From positions 36,863 to 100,862 of the forward strand of contig JBFMFR010000020.1 of the NCBI GenBank assembly GCA_040752025.1: a stretch of DNA of 64,000 bases, written 5' to 3'. The DNA is from JBFMFR01 sp040752025. GTDB lineage: Bacteria > Chloroflexota > Anaerolineae > Anaerolineales > UBA4823. Below the pieces are notes generated by a model. The model saw nothing but the letters and a program-made list of their open reading frames with translations, was not told the DNA's origin and did no database searches. Below are positions 26,594-35,071 of this stretch, in pieces. The position numbers were made by a program, and so were the translations under genes. Every line of letters begins with the position of its first letter. Positions within the stretch are counted from its first letter, which is position 1.

Positions 26594-29332
26594 TTAGCCC
26601 AGCGCCTCCAATTGGGCGCGCAGCTTGGCCTGCGTTTCAAGATAAGCCGCCAGCTTGTCGCGTTCTTTCTGCACCACGGCCGGCGGCGCTTTTTCGGCGA
26701 ACGAAGATCCCAGCAGCCCCTCCAGGCGCTCGATCTGCGTCTGCGCCTCGCGCAGGTCCTTCTCCAGGCGGGCGCGTTCTTCGTCTGTATCCACCAGCCC
26801 GGCCAGGGGCAGGTAAACTTCCACTGTACCGACTACCAGGGCGATGTGCCCTTCCGGCTTGTTCTCGATCGTCTCCACAATGTTCAATGCCTGCCGATCG
26901 ATGCCCGCCAGGGCGGCAATCGCCTCGGCCTGCTGGCGCAGCATGGCGCAGGCGCTGGCTGAGACCAGCGTGGCAGGGATACGCCGGCCGGGTTTGACGT
27001 TCTTCTCCGAACGCAGGTTGCGCACCGCTCGCACGATTTCCTGTACCAGGCCAAAGTCGGCCACTGCCCCGGCCTCCCAGCCCTCTTCAGGGCGCGGCAT
27101 GGGCCAGGCCGCCAGCATCAGCGCTTCGGGCCAGCCGGCCGTGATCTGCGCCAGCGGCGAACCCTGCAGCGCCCGGCGCAGGTGCCCCCACAGCTCCTCG
27201 GTCACGAAGGGCGTGAACGGGTGCAGCAGGCGCAGGCTGGTATCCAGCACGCGCCCCAGCCCATAGGCCGTGTAGAAGGCGCGTGCGCCGCCCTGGGCGA
27301 GCTGCAGCTTGGCAATCTCCACGAACCAGTCGGCGAAATCGCCCCAGAAGAACTCGTAAATCTGCCGCCCGGCCTCGCCGTACTGGAAGCCCTGGAACAG
27401 GCGCTCCACATCCCGCACCAGCGCCTGCAAGCGCGCCCAGATCCAGGAATCGGCCAGCGTCCAATCGACCGCTTGCAAATCCTCGGGCCAGTCGCTGTTC
27501 AGCTCCTGCCCGGCTCCTGTCTCGCTCAGGTCGCTGATCGCCGAGATCACGAAGCGGCCTGCGTTCCAGATTTTATTGGCGAAATTGCGGTTGGCCTCCA
27601 CCCTTTTGATACTCAAGTTCATATCGTTGCCCGGCGTCGCACCCACCAGCAGCGTGAAGCGCAGCGCGTCCGTGCCCAGCTCGTCCATCACCTGCAGCGG
27701 GTCGATCACGTTGCCATAGGTCTTGCTCATCTTGCGCCCGTGCTCGTCGCGGATCAGGCCGTGCAGGTACACCGTGTGGAACGGCGCTTCCCCGGTGAAC
27801 TCCAATCCCGACATGATCATGCGCGCCACCCAGAAGAACAGGATGTCGTAGCCTGTTTCCATGTACGAAGTCGGGTAGAAATATTTGAAATCCGGGGTTT
27901 CTTCCGGCCAGCCCAGGGTAGAGAAAGGCCACAGGCCCGACGAGAACCAGGTGTCCAGCACGTCAGGGTCTTGCTCGATATGGGCGCTGCCACAGTGCGC
28001 GCAGTGCGTTGGGTCCTGGCGCTCCACCGTCATCTTTTTGCAGTCCTGGCAGTACCACACCGGGATGCGGTGCCCCCACCACAACTGGCGCGAGATGCAC
28101 CAGTCCTCGATGTTCTCCAGCCAGTTGTAATATACTTTGGTGAAGCGCTCCGGCACGATGCGGATGCGCCCATCGCACACCGCCGCCAGGGCCGCATCGG
28201 CCAGCGGCTGGATGCGCACGAACCACTGCGTCGAAACCATCGGCTCTACCACTTCACCGCCGCGCTGCGAGCGCGGCACGTTCAGCGTATAGGGCTCCTC
28301 CTTGAGCACCAGCCCGGCAGCGCGCATATCCTCCCACAGCTTCTGGCGCGCTTCGTAGCGCTCCAGCCCGGCGTAAGGCCCGCCGTTGGCGTTGACCCGC
28401 GCCGCCTCGTCCAGGATCGAAATCACCTCCAGCCCGTGGCGCTCGCCGATCTGGAAGTCCGTGGGGTCGTGCCCCGGCGTGACCTTCAGCGCCCCGCCGC
28501 CGAACTCGCGCTCCACCGCCTCGTCGGCGATCACCGGGATGCGCCGCCCCAGCATGGGTACCACCACCTGGCGGCCGACGTATTTCTGGTAGCGCTCGTC
28601 CTCGGGGTGCACCGCCACGGCGCTGTCACCCAGGATCGTCTCCGGGCGGGTGGTCGCCACCGGCAGGTATTCATTGGGGTTATCCGCCAGCACGTACTTG
28701 AAATAATACAGCTTGCCCGGCTCTTCGGAGTACTCCACTTCCAGGTCGGATACCGCTGTGCGCAGGCCCGGCGACCAGTTGATCAGGCGCGGGCCGCGGT
28801 AGATCAGCCCCTTCTCGTACAGGCGCACGAAGGCCTCCCGCACCGCCCGTGACAGCCCTTCGTCCAGGGTGAAGCGCTCGCGCTTCCAATCGCAGGAAGC
28901 CCCCAGGCGGCGGATCTGGCGGGTGATGATCCCGCCGTATTTCTCCTTCCAGGCCCAGGTGCGCCGCAGGAACTCCTCGCGCCCGATCTGCTCGCGCTTC
29001 AGGCCCTCTTTGGCCAGGGCCTTCTCCACCTGGAGCTGCGTGGCAATCCCGGCGTGATCGCTGCCCGGCACCCACAGCGTGGCATAGCCCTTCATGCGAT
29101 GGTAGCGGATCATCAGGTCTTCCATCGAGACGAACATGGCGTGCCCCAGGTGCAGCTCGCCGGTCACGTTGGGCGGCGGGATCGAGATCACGAAGGTCTC
29201 GACGCCGGGATCGAAGTCTGCCCGCTTCGGGTCGTTGGCCGGCTCGAAGAAGCCGCTCTGTTCCCACCAGGCGTAAATGCGCTGCTCGGTGGCGTGAAAA
29301 TCGTAGGTTTTGGGAAGGGAATACTCGGTCAT
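26594..29332 (-). CDS. valS: Valyl-tRNA synthetase, bacterial type
   Basis: 912-aa class I synthetase charging tRNA-Val. PPNVTGELHLGHAM contains the HIGH motif and GRKMSKTYGNVIDPL the KMSKS motif. The CP1 editing domain carries VATTRPETILGD. A Zn-type CxxC pair (CQDCKKM, CAHCGS) is present. The C-terminal coiled-coil arm (LEKDLREAQTQIERLEGLL) is complete. Length is that of standard bacterial ValRS. GAGGTAGC precedes the ATG. It is the presumed housekeeping copy; a second, different ValRS lies a few genes away. Confidence 0.96.
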   Translation of the reverse strand: MTEYSLPKTYDFHATEQRIYAWWEQSGFFEPANDPKRADFDPGVETFVISIPPPNVTGELHLGHAMFVSMEDLMIRYHRMKGYATLWVPGSDHAGIATQLQVEKALAKEGLKREQIGREEFLRRTWAWKEKYGGIITRQIRRLGASCDWKRERFTLDEGLSRAVREAFVRLYEKGLIYRGPRLINWSPGLRTAVSDLEVEYSEEPGKLYYFKYVLADNPNEYLPVATTRPETILGDSAVAVHPEDERYQKYVGRQVVVPMLGRRIPVIADEAVEREFGGGALKVTPGHDPTDFQIGERHGLEVISILDEAARVNANGGPYAGLERYEARQKLWEDMRAAGLVLKEEPYTLNVPRSQRGGEVVEPMVSTQWFVRIQPLADAALAAVCDGRIRIVPERFTKVYYNWLENIEDWCISRQLWWGHRIPVWYCQDCKKMTVERQDPTHCAHCGSAHIEQDPDVLDTWFSSGLWPFSTLGWPEETPDFKYFYPTSYMETGYDILFFWVARMIMSGLEFTGEAPFHTVYLHGLIRDEHGRKMSKTYGNVIDPLQVMDELGTDALRFTLLVGATPGNDMNLSIKRVEANRNFANKIWNAGRFVISAISDLSETGAGQELNSDWPEDLQAVDWTLADSWIWARLQALVRDVERLFQGFQYGEAGRQIYEFFWGDFADWFVEIAKLQLAQGGARAFYTAYGLGRVLDTSLRLLHPFTPFVTEELWGHLRRALQGSPLAQITAGWPEALMLAAWPMPRPEEGWEAGAVADFGLVQEIVRAVRNLRSEKNVKPGRRIPATLVSASACAMLRQQAEAIAALAGIDRQALNIVETIENKPEGHIALVVGTVEVYLPLAGLVDTDEERARLEKDLREAQTQIERLEGLLGSSFAEKAPPAVVQKERDKLAAYLETQAKLRAQLEALG

Positions 29333-29370
29333 GCTACCTCATTGTGAAAGAATAAGTGGGAATCAGAACC

Positions 29371-29847
29371 CTATCGAAAATTTGGGTTCTCCGTCTTCAA
29401 ACCCTCCTGGCCTGCAGCCATACAGAGTTTTTCGTCTGCCGAAACAAAAATAAGCGGGGATATCCTGGCGCCAACTAACCTTTGGTGATACAGCCAGGCG
29501 CTGGCCAGGTGAACGGCATCATATCCCTTCAAAACAGCCCGCTGGGTCAAATCTGCTGCCAGGTGGATCACCTGGTCAGTGATCGCCAGGGTTTCGAAAA
29601 TTTTCCCGCTGTCGCCGAGGAAAAGGCGATACAACTGTGTCCTCTTTTCTGCAGTAATCGAGCCCAGGCGCGCCTGGCGGGCCAGAGCAGCCGCGACTTC
29701 CGCAATGCCGATCTTCGCGAATACCACCATGTTGGCCGGGCTGCCGTTCTGGTCTACGCTGTTGACGAGCCAGTCGACCCAATCACTGCCCACCTCGGGG
29801 ATATATAACTTTACCAGGGCGCTGGTATCGAAATAATAGATCGCCAT
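29371..29847 (-). CDS. PIN-domain toxin of a VapBC-type module
   Basis: 158-aa predicted RNase toxin. The acidic residues of the PIN active site are in FDTSALVKLYIPE, GYDAVHLA and SADEKL. The start ATG shares a base with the antitoxin stop (TAATG), the classic coupled arrangement. Length is slightly above the family average, owing to a C-terminal tail. Probably silenced by the upstream-encoded ribbon-helix-helix protein. Confidence 0.88.
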   Translation of the reverse strand: MAIYYFDTSALVKLYIPEVGSDWVDWLVNSVDQNGSPANMVVFAKIGIAEVAAALARQARLGSITAEKRTQLYRLFLGDSGKIFETLAITDQVIHLAADLTQRAVLKGYDAVHLASAWLYHQRLVGARISPLIFVSADEKLCMAAGQEGLKTENPNFR

Positions 29848-30176
29848 TAACGCGGCTCCCGTTCTTCGATAATCGTTTCTGACAGCGGCGGAACCCCTTT
29901 CAACTGCTCACGCAGTTCCGCATGGCTGATCTCAGGCGCTTCCGCCATCTCCGCCTGCCATTCCGGCCCCATTGGCTCCCACAAGCCGCTCTCACGCAGC
30001 ACACGCAGGGCGCGTTTGCGCTCAGATTCTTCTTCGGGAGCCTGTTCGGCCAGGCCTTTCGATAGCGCATCGACGATCACTTTGTTAAGCGAGGCATCCT
30101 GCCATTCCGCTCTTTGCTTCAGGCGCTCGTGCAGCCGCACCGGCAAACGCACAGTCAATTTAACCAACTGTTCCAT
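29847..30176 (-). CDS. Ribbon-helix-helix antitoxin of a VapBC-type module
   Basis: 109 aa. Residues 4-45 (LVKLTVRLPVRLHERLKQRA, then ASLNKVIVDAL) are an Arc/CopG-type ribbon-helix-helix DNA-binding domain. The acidic C-terminal half is expected to wrap the PIN toxin. GGAG lies eight bases before the ATG. The gene sits behind a good promoter with an overlapping palindrome, fitting autorepression by the toxin-antitoxin complex. Confidence 0.87.
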   Translation of the reverse strand: MEQLVKLTVRLPVRLHERLKQRAEWQDASLNKVIVDALSKGLAEQAPEEESERKRALRVLRESGLWEPMGPEWQAEMAEAPEISHAELREQLKGVPPLSETIIEEREPR

Positions 30177-30214
30177 TTCTTACTCCGTTTCGTACACCGG
30201 TTATCGACCAATTC

Positions 30215-30263
30215 TGCCACCATAGTGGCACTCCAGTCTAACACCTTTCCGGCCGGCCGTCAA
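30215..30263 (-). promoter_or_regulatory. VapBC promoter with palindromic operator
   Basis: Minus strand: -35 TTGACG (30263-30258), 17-base spacer, -10 TAGACT (30240-30235). Immediately downstream is the perfect inverted repeat TGCCAC-N4-GTGGCA (30215-30230), covering the expected transcription start. The placement is that of an operator blocking initiation, most likely bound by the adjacent antitoxin. Confidence 0.7.
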
Positions 30264-30278
30264 CGCTCGTTGCAAATC

Positions 30279-31169
30279 TCACAGGTGCAGCTCGCCGCGC
30301 AGCACCGTCACCGCCCCGCCGCCCACCTTCACCGTCTGGATGTCCTGCGGCGGGCCGATCACTTCCACGCTGCCCTGCCCGGGGCGGTCCATCCAGTGCC
30401 CCTGCTCGGCGGTGAAACGCGGCGTTTCGATCAAGCCATAATGCCACAGGTAAGCCGCCATGCCGCCCGTGGCCGAGCCGGTGAAGGGGTCTTCCAGCAC
30501 GTCCGGCGGCGGGGCGAAGTGACGGGCGAAGGTGCGCCCGGCCGGTGTGACCCCGCTCAAACAAAACAGGTGCGGGCTGAAGAACTGCGCCCGGCGGCGC
30601 AGCTCCGTGAAAGCCGCCACGTCCAGGTACGCCCGCCGCAGCGCCTCCAGGTCGCGCAGCGGCAGCATCAACTGCGGCGTACCGGTCGAGACCACCTGCA
30701 CCGGCGCGCCCGGCAGGGCGTCCTGCACGCCCAGGCCGAAGACCGGCAGCGCTTCCCCCGGGTCGAGCGTTCCCAGGAAAACCGGCTTCTTCTGCGTCAT
30801 CACGACGCGCCGCACCCACCCTTCCTCGGCGAAAATCTCCACCGGCAGCGGGCCCACACGCAGCTCCAGGCGGATGGTGGTGTGCGCCCCGCTCAGCTTC
30901 ACCCGCCCGGTCTCCACCAGGGCGAAGGTGGTAGCAATCGTTGGGTGCCCGGCCAGGGGGATCTCCTCCGCCGGGGTGAAATAACGCACGCCGAAATCCG
31001 CCACGGCCGAACGCCGCACGAAAGCCGTCTCCGACAGGTTCATCTCGCGGGCGATGGCCAGCATGGCGGCCTCGTCCAGGTCGTCGCTCTCGAAGACGAT
31101 GGCGCACGGGTTGCCGCCCAACGGGCGCTCGGTAAAGGCGTCCACCTGCATGAAGGGATACACGCTCAT
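30279..31169 (-). CDS. PhzF-family isomerase-like protein
   Basis: 296 aa with the diaminopimelate-epimerase-like fold. Family features are VDAFTERPLGGNPCAIV at the N-terminus, MNLSETAFV with the catalytic-position Glu, FTPAEEIPLAGHPTIAT and DPFTGSATGGMAAYLW. PhzF proper acts in phenazine synthesis, but most relatives have unknown substrates and no phenazine genes occur here. AGGAG precedes the ATG. It follows the hydrolase gene by three bases and may share its T-box-controlled transcript. Confidence 0.88.
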   Translation of the reverse strand: MSVYPFMQVDAFTERPLGGNPCAIVFESDDLDEAAMLAIAREMNLSETAFVRRSAVADFGVRYFTPAEEIPLAGHPTIATTFALVETGRVKLSGAHTTIRLELRVGPLPVEIFAEEGWVRRVVMTQKKPVFLGTLDPGEALPVFGLGVQDALPGAPVQVVSTGTPQLMLPLRDLEALRRAYLDVAAFTELRRRAQFFSPHLFCLSGVTPAGRTFARHFAPPPDVLEDPFTGSATGGMAAYLWHYGLIETPRFTAEQGHWMDRPGQGSVEVIGPPQDIQTVKVGGGAVTVLRGELHL

Positions 31170-31172
31170 GCG

Positions 31173-32135
31173 CTACGCTCCTGCAATGAACGCCAGCATC
31201 TCCGGCAGGCGCTGCTCGAAGTCTGGCGGGAAAGCGTGCGCCAGGTCCGGATAGTTCTGCCGCTGATAGGGGATTTCGTGGGCTTGCAGCAGCCCTTCGA
31301 TGCGCTCGAACATGCCCTCATCGTGATCCTGGCCGCCGGTAATCAGGCAGCCGCGCACCCCAGGGATGCGTCCCTGCGGCAGTTGCGGCCCCACTTCGTC
31401 CATCCAGCGCATGAAAGGCGCTACGCCGATGAAACCCGAGGCTGCCAGCTTGCGGCTGCAAGCCAGCCAGATCGCCAGCCCACCGCCCTGCGACATGCCC
31501 CCCAGGATCACACGCTGCGGGTCGAGCGGGTACTGCGCCTGCAATGTCGCCAGGTGCGCCTGCGCCTCGCTCTCCGCCGTCTCGAGGTCATCCCAGCAAT
31601 AGGCATCGAACTCGCTCACCTGCGAGGACTGCGCTACCGCTACCAGCCAGCCCTGCTCGGCCAGCCCCTGCCAGTAAGGCGCAAAGCTGCTGGCGTTCCC
31701 GCCGCGCCAGTGAAACGCCAACAACAACGGGTAGGGGCGGATGGCATCCGCCCCGACGGCGTCCGCCCCTGCCGGTGGGTACACAACCAATTCAGGCTTC
31801 CCCTCCAGGCGCGCCTTAGCGTGCCTGGCCTCGCACTCGGCCACCATGCGCTCATACGCCGGGTTACCCTGCAAGGACTCCAGGTCGGGGTCGCCGCGCA
31901 GCGCCTCCAGCGGGTACCAGTAGCCCTTGTCCAGGGCCACCTGCAAGGCTTGCAGGGCCGCCTCGGAATGCCCGTTTACGTTGAGCAGGCACACCCGGAT
32001 AATGGCCACGCCGACCTCCTGTTCCGGGTAGTCGTCCCCGTGCTGCTCGACCAGCGCCAGGGCGGCGGCGTAATCCCCGCTCCCGTACAGGCGCATCATT
32101 TCATTCAGGAACTGTGCGTACGTCAGATCAGTCAT
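31173..32135 (-). CDS. Alpha/beta hydrolase with helical N-terminal extension
   Basis: 320 aa from the ATG at 32135, chosen for GGAGGAAAGG upstream; a GTG lies six codons earlier. The N-terminal ~100 residues look like TPR helices (YAQFLNEMMRLYGSGDYAAALALV). The C-terminal part is a phospholipase/carboxylesterase-like hydrolase: GGMSQGGGLAIWLA around the nucleophile Ser, ITGGQDHDEGMFERI for the acid and DLAHAFPPDF for His. The substrate is unknown. The gene lies between the second ValRS and PhzF with short gaps. Confidence 0.85.
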   Translation of the reverse strand: MTDLTYAQFLNEMMRLYGSGDYAAALALVEQHGDDYPEQEVGVAIIRVCLLNVNGHSEAALQALQVALDKGYWYPLEALRGDPDLESLQGNPAYERMVAECEARHAKARLEGKPELVVYPPAGADAVGADAIRPYPLLLAFHWRGGNASSFAPYWQGLAEQGWLVAVAQSSQVSEFDAYCWDDLETAESEAQAHLATLQAQYPLDPQRVILGGMSQGGGLAIWLACSRKLAASGFIGVAPFMRWMDEVGPQLPQGRIPGVRGCLITGGQDHDEGMFERIEGLLQAHEIPYQRQNYPDLAHAFPPDFEQRLPEMLAFIAGA

Positions 32136-32156
32136 CGTAATCCTTTCCTCCACACG

Positions 32157-34664
32157 TTATGCCAGTATCGCCAGGCGCAGGCCATCTTGCTCCGCCAGCG
32201 CTTCGAGGCCGGCTTCCAATTCCGCCTCCCACGCCGTCACTTCCACCTGCTGCACCCGGCAAACGCTCGCCAGGTCTGGCGCAGCCGCCCGCAAGGCCGC
32301 CTGCCAGCTTGTTTCCACAGTTCCCAATTGTAACCGCGTCAGCTCGCTGCTCAAAGGCAAATTGCGCTCGCTTTTGTAGCGCCGCACCGCCGTGGCGATC
32401 GCCACCAGGCGCTCACCCAGGGCCAGGGCCGCCTCGTCTTCCAGCGCCGGCTCGGCCGCCGGCCATTCGGAAAGGTGGAGCGAGTCCTGCCGGCTGGCTT
32501 GCTCGACTTCCACACCAGCGAACAAGCCCAAATGGATTGCCTCGGTCACGTAGGGCAGGAACGGCGCCAACAGTTTGAGCAGATCTTGCAGCACCCGGCG
32601 CAGGGCGAAAAGCGCCCCGGCGCGCTGCGGGTGATCCAGGTCGTACAGGCGCTGCTTGCACATCTCCAGGTAGTTATCCGCCAGGTCGCCCCAGAAGAAG
32701 CTCTCGATCTCGCTCTTGGTCGCGGCGTAATCGTATTCCTCCAGAAGCTGCGTGGCGCGGCGGATCAGGCGCTGCAAGCCCGCCAGGATCCAGCGGTCGG
32801 CCGGAGTCAATCGCAGGTCTTGCGGCGCGGCAGGCGGTGTGTAACCCTGCAAAAAGCGCTCGCTGAAGCGCGCCACGTTCCACAGCTTGGTCGCCAGCCG
32901 GGCGCCCATCTGGATCTTCTCCTCGCTGATCACCGCGTCCTTGCCCGGCCCAGTGCTGGAGGCCCAATAGCGCACCGCGTCCGCTGAATAACGCTCGATC
33001 ATCTCCAACGGCGGCAGCGGCCCGCCGCCGCGGCTCTTGCTGATCTTGCCCATGCCCTCCCCGGCGATGCCCCAGCCCGAGATGAGCACGTCTTTCCACG
33101 GCAGCGCATCGAAGTGGAAATGCGACTGCACAATCGTGTAGAAGGCCCAGGTGCGGATGATCTCGTGCGCCTGGGGGCGCAGCGAGTAAGGGAACACCTC
33201 CTCGTAGAGAGGGTTGTCCACCCGGCCCGGCAGGTACTGCCCCACGATCTGCGGCGAGAGCGAAGACGTGGCCCAGGTGTCCATCACGTCCGGGTCGGGG
33301 TCGAAATCCATGCCCCCGCAGGCGCAGGCGCGCCCCGGCTGCGTTTCGCTCGGATCCACCGGCAGTTGCTCAGGCTCGGCCAGCAGCGCCGCTCCGCAGG
33401 CCCGGCAGTACCAGGCCGGGAAAGTCACCCCGTAGTAGCGCTGGCGCGAGATGCACCAGTCCCAGTTCAGGTTCTCCACCCAGGCCCGGTAGCGCGCCTG
33501 CATGTGCGCCGGGCGCCAGTTCAGGCGCTCGCCCAGCTCGACCAGCTTTTCCTTGAAAGGCAGCACCTTGACGAACCACTGGCGCGCCACCACGTACTCC
33601 ACCGGCGTGTCGCAGCGCTCATGCACCCGCACCGATTGGGCTGTGGCCTGCCGCCCCAGGATCAGCCCCTGCTCGTCCAGGGCCTGCTTGATTTGCTTCC
33701 GCGCTTCGCCTGCCGCCAACCCGGCGAACGGCCCGGCCGCGGCCGTCATGCGCCCCTCCCGGTCCAGCGCCTCCACCAGCGGCAGGTTGTGCGTGCGCCA
33801 CCAGGCCACGTCCGCTGTATCCCCGAAGGTGCAGCACATCACCACCCCGCTGCCCTTCTCCGGGTCCGCCCCGGGGTCCGCCAGCACCGGCACCACCTGC
33901 CCGAACAGCGGCGCCTGCACGCTGCGCCCCACCAGGTGCTGGAAGCGCCCATCCTCGGGGTGCACGAAGACCGCCACACAGGCCGGCAGCAGCTCCGGCC
34001 GCGTCGTAGCAATCGCCACGCCCTCCCCCTCTCCCTCCCAGGGAGAGGGGCCAGGGGTGAGGGTAAACTTCAACGTGACGAACTCACTCTGCCGCTCCAG
34101 ATCGTTCAGCTCCGCCTGGGCGATGGCCGTACGGCACTCCGGGCACCAGATCGCCGGCGCCTCCTGGCGGTAGACCAGCCCCTGGCGATGCAGCTCCAGG
34201 AAAGCGTGCTGGGCGATGCGCCGCGACGGAGCGTCGATCGTGCGGTAAGTATAGCGCCAGTCGATCGACAGCCCCAACCGCTGCCACAGCTCCTGGTAAT
34301 CCTTTTCAGCCTCCTCGCTGACCTGCAAGCACTTCTCGATGAAGGCCGCCCGCCCCACCTGCTGCGCCCGCACCCCCAGGCGCTTCTCCACCAGGCGCTC
34401 GGTGGGCAGCCCATTATCGTCGTAGCCCATGGGGTAATACACCCGCCGCCCGCGCATGCGCCAGAAGCGCGCCACGAAATCCGGATGGCTGTAGGAGTAC
34501 ACGTGCCCCAGGTGCAGGTGCCCGGAAACCGTGGGCGGCGGCGTGTCGATCGAATAGACCTCCCCCGCCCCGCCCGCCTCGAAATGATAAACGCCCGCCT
34601 GCTGCCAGAAAGCGCTCAGGCGCGGCTCCGCCTCTTTGGGATCGTATCGTTTTGCCAGCGACAT
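32157..34664 (-). CDS. valS: Second valyl-tRNA synthetase, short divergent form
   Basis: 835-aa class I synthetase. The start is at the ATG after AAGGAGG at 34664. The signature PPPTVSGHLHLGHVYSYSHP holds HIGH and GEGMGKISKSRGGGP holds a KISKS variant; together with ATTRPELLPACVAVFVHPED these are marks of the archaeal-like ValRS subgroup found in some bacteria. The C-terminal coiled-coil arm of the ordinary enzyme is reduced. The stretch LTPGPSPWEGEGEG in the editing-domain linker is encoded by a palindromic repeat. A T-box leader with a GUC specifier precedes it, supporting valine specificity. Confidence 0.88.
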   Translation of the reverse strand: MSLAKRYDPKEAEPRLSAFWQQAGVYHFEAGGAGEVYSIDTPPPTVSGHLHLGHVYSYSHPDFVARFWRMRGRRVYYPMGYDDNGLPTERLVEKRLGVRAQQVGRAAFIEKCLQVSEEAEKDYQELWQRLGLSIDWRYTYRTIDAPSRRIAQHAFLELHRQGLVYRQEAPAIWCPECRTAIAQAELNDLERQSEFVTLKFTLTPGPSPWEGEGEGVAIATTRPELLPACVAVFVHPEDGRFQHLVGRSVQAPLFGQVVPVLADPGADPEKGSGVVMCCTFGDTADVAWWRTHNLPLVEALDREGRMTAAAGPFAGLAAGEARKQIKQALDEQGLILGRQATAQSVRVHERCDTPVEYVVARQWFVKVLPFKEKLVELGERLNWRPAHMQARYRAWVENLNWDWCISRQRYYGVTFPAWYCRACGAALLAEPEQLPVDPSETQPGRACACGGMDFDPDPDVMDTWATSSLSPQIVGQYLPGRVDNPLYEEVFPYSLRPQAHEIIRTWAFYTIVQSHFHFDALPWKDVLISGWGIAGEGMGKISKSRGGGPLPPLEMIERYSADAVRYWASSTGPGKDAVISEEKIQMGARLATKLWNVARFSERFLQGYTPPAAPQDLRLTPADRWILAGLQRLIRRATQLLEEYDYAATKSEIESFFWGDLADNYLEMCKQRLYDLDHPQRAGALFALRRVLQDLLKLLAPFLPYVTEAIHLGLFAGVEVEQASRQDSLHLSEWPAAEPALEDEAALALGERLVAIATAVRRYKSERNLPLSSELTRLQLGTVETSWQAALRAAAPDLASVCRVQQVEVTAWEAELEAGLEALAEQDGLRLAILA
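34021..34068. repeat. Palindromic repeat inserted in frame in the second ValRS gene
   Basis: CCCCTCTCCCT (34026-34036) and its exact complement (34040-34050) flank a three-base loop, followed by CCAGGGGTGAGGG. On the minus strand it encodes LTPGPSP and following Glu/Gly residues, the peptide often left by this widespread class of bacterial repeats (from memory). It lies between two editing-domain strands, where an insert is tolerated. Confidence 0.75.
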
Positions 34665-34680
34665 CGTGGCCTCCTTAAAC

Positions 34681-34990
34681 AAAAAATCCTTCCGTCCACT
34701 CGAGGACGAAAGGAACAGCCTTCCGCGTTACCACCTCAATTCGCCGGGGCTTACTCCGGCGCACTCGCCGCCCCGGCGGGCAAGATTTCGCCTGCCGAAC
34801 AGGGCATCGCTGTAACGGGCTCACCCGTGCCGGTCTACTCAGCGAGGGCTTACGGTTCTCGCCATTCTTCGGCAGTCGATCCGGGCGACATTCGGCGGGG
34901 GTTTGCTGCGGGGGCTTCCAGCCAGCGGCCATCCTTCTCTGTCCAGCGCCGCCCGCGCCTACTCCTCCCGGAGGGGGTAGTGTTCAATTG
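34681..34990 (-). promoter_or_regulatory. T-box riboswitch controlling the second ValRS, specifier GUC (Val)
   Basis: Leader reading tRNA-Val charging. The T-box core reads AGGTGGTAACGCGG (34736-34723), with the UGGU that pairs with the tRNA acceptor end. It is followed by a terminator: a ten-pair stem (34713-34704 with 34697-34688) and a T-tract at 34687-34681. In stem I, AGTAGGCG and CGCCGAA form a loop-E pattern, after which TGTC places a GUC codon at 34889-34887 as specifier. A CGGGTGAGCCCG stem matches stem III. Uncharged tRNA-Val should favour the antiterminator and turn on the downstream genes. Confidence 0.9.
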
Positions 34991-34997
34991 TGCCCGG

Positions 34998-35003
34998 ATT
35001 ATA
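34998..35003 (-). promoter_or_regulatory. -10 box TATAAT of the T-box transcript
   Basis: A perfect TATAAT on the minus strand, with predicted transcription start near 34990, just before the T-box stem I. No strong -35 is seen at the usual distance. Confidence 0.5.
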
Positions 35004-35071
35004 CCCGCGTTCGGCGCTCCCGACCAGGGCAATACCTGGCTGAAATGCGAGCTCTCGGCCCGATACCCCTC

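Noticed and set aside
27182..28852. 556-codon open frame antisense to valS
   Set aside because: Shadow frame; valS has complete class I synthetase motifs.
30114..32333. 739-codon open frame antisense to PhzF and the hydrolase
   Set aside because: Low-complexity Arg/Gln/His-rich translation opposite well-supported genes; a GC-rich shadow.
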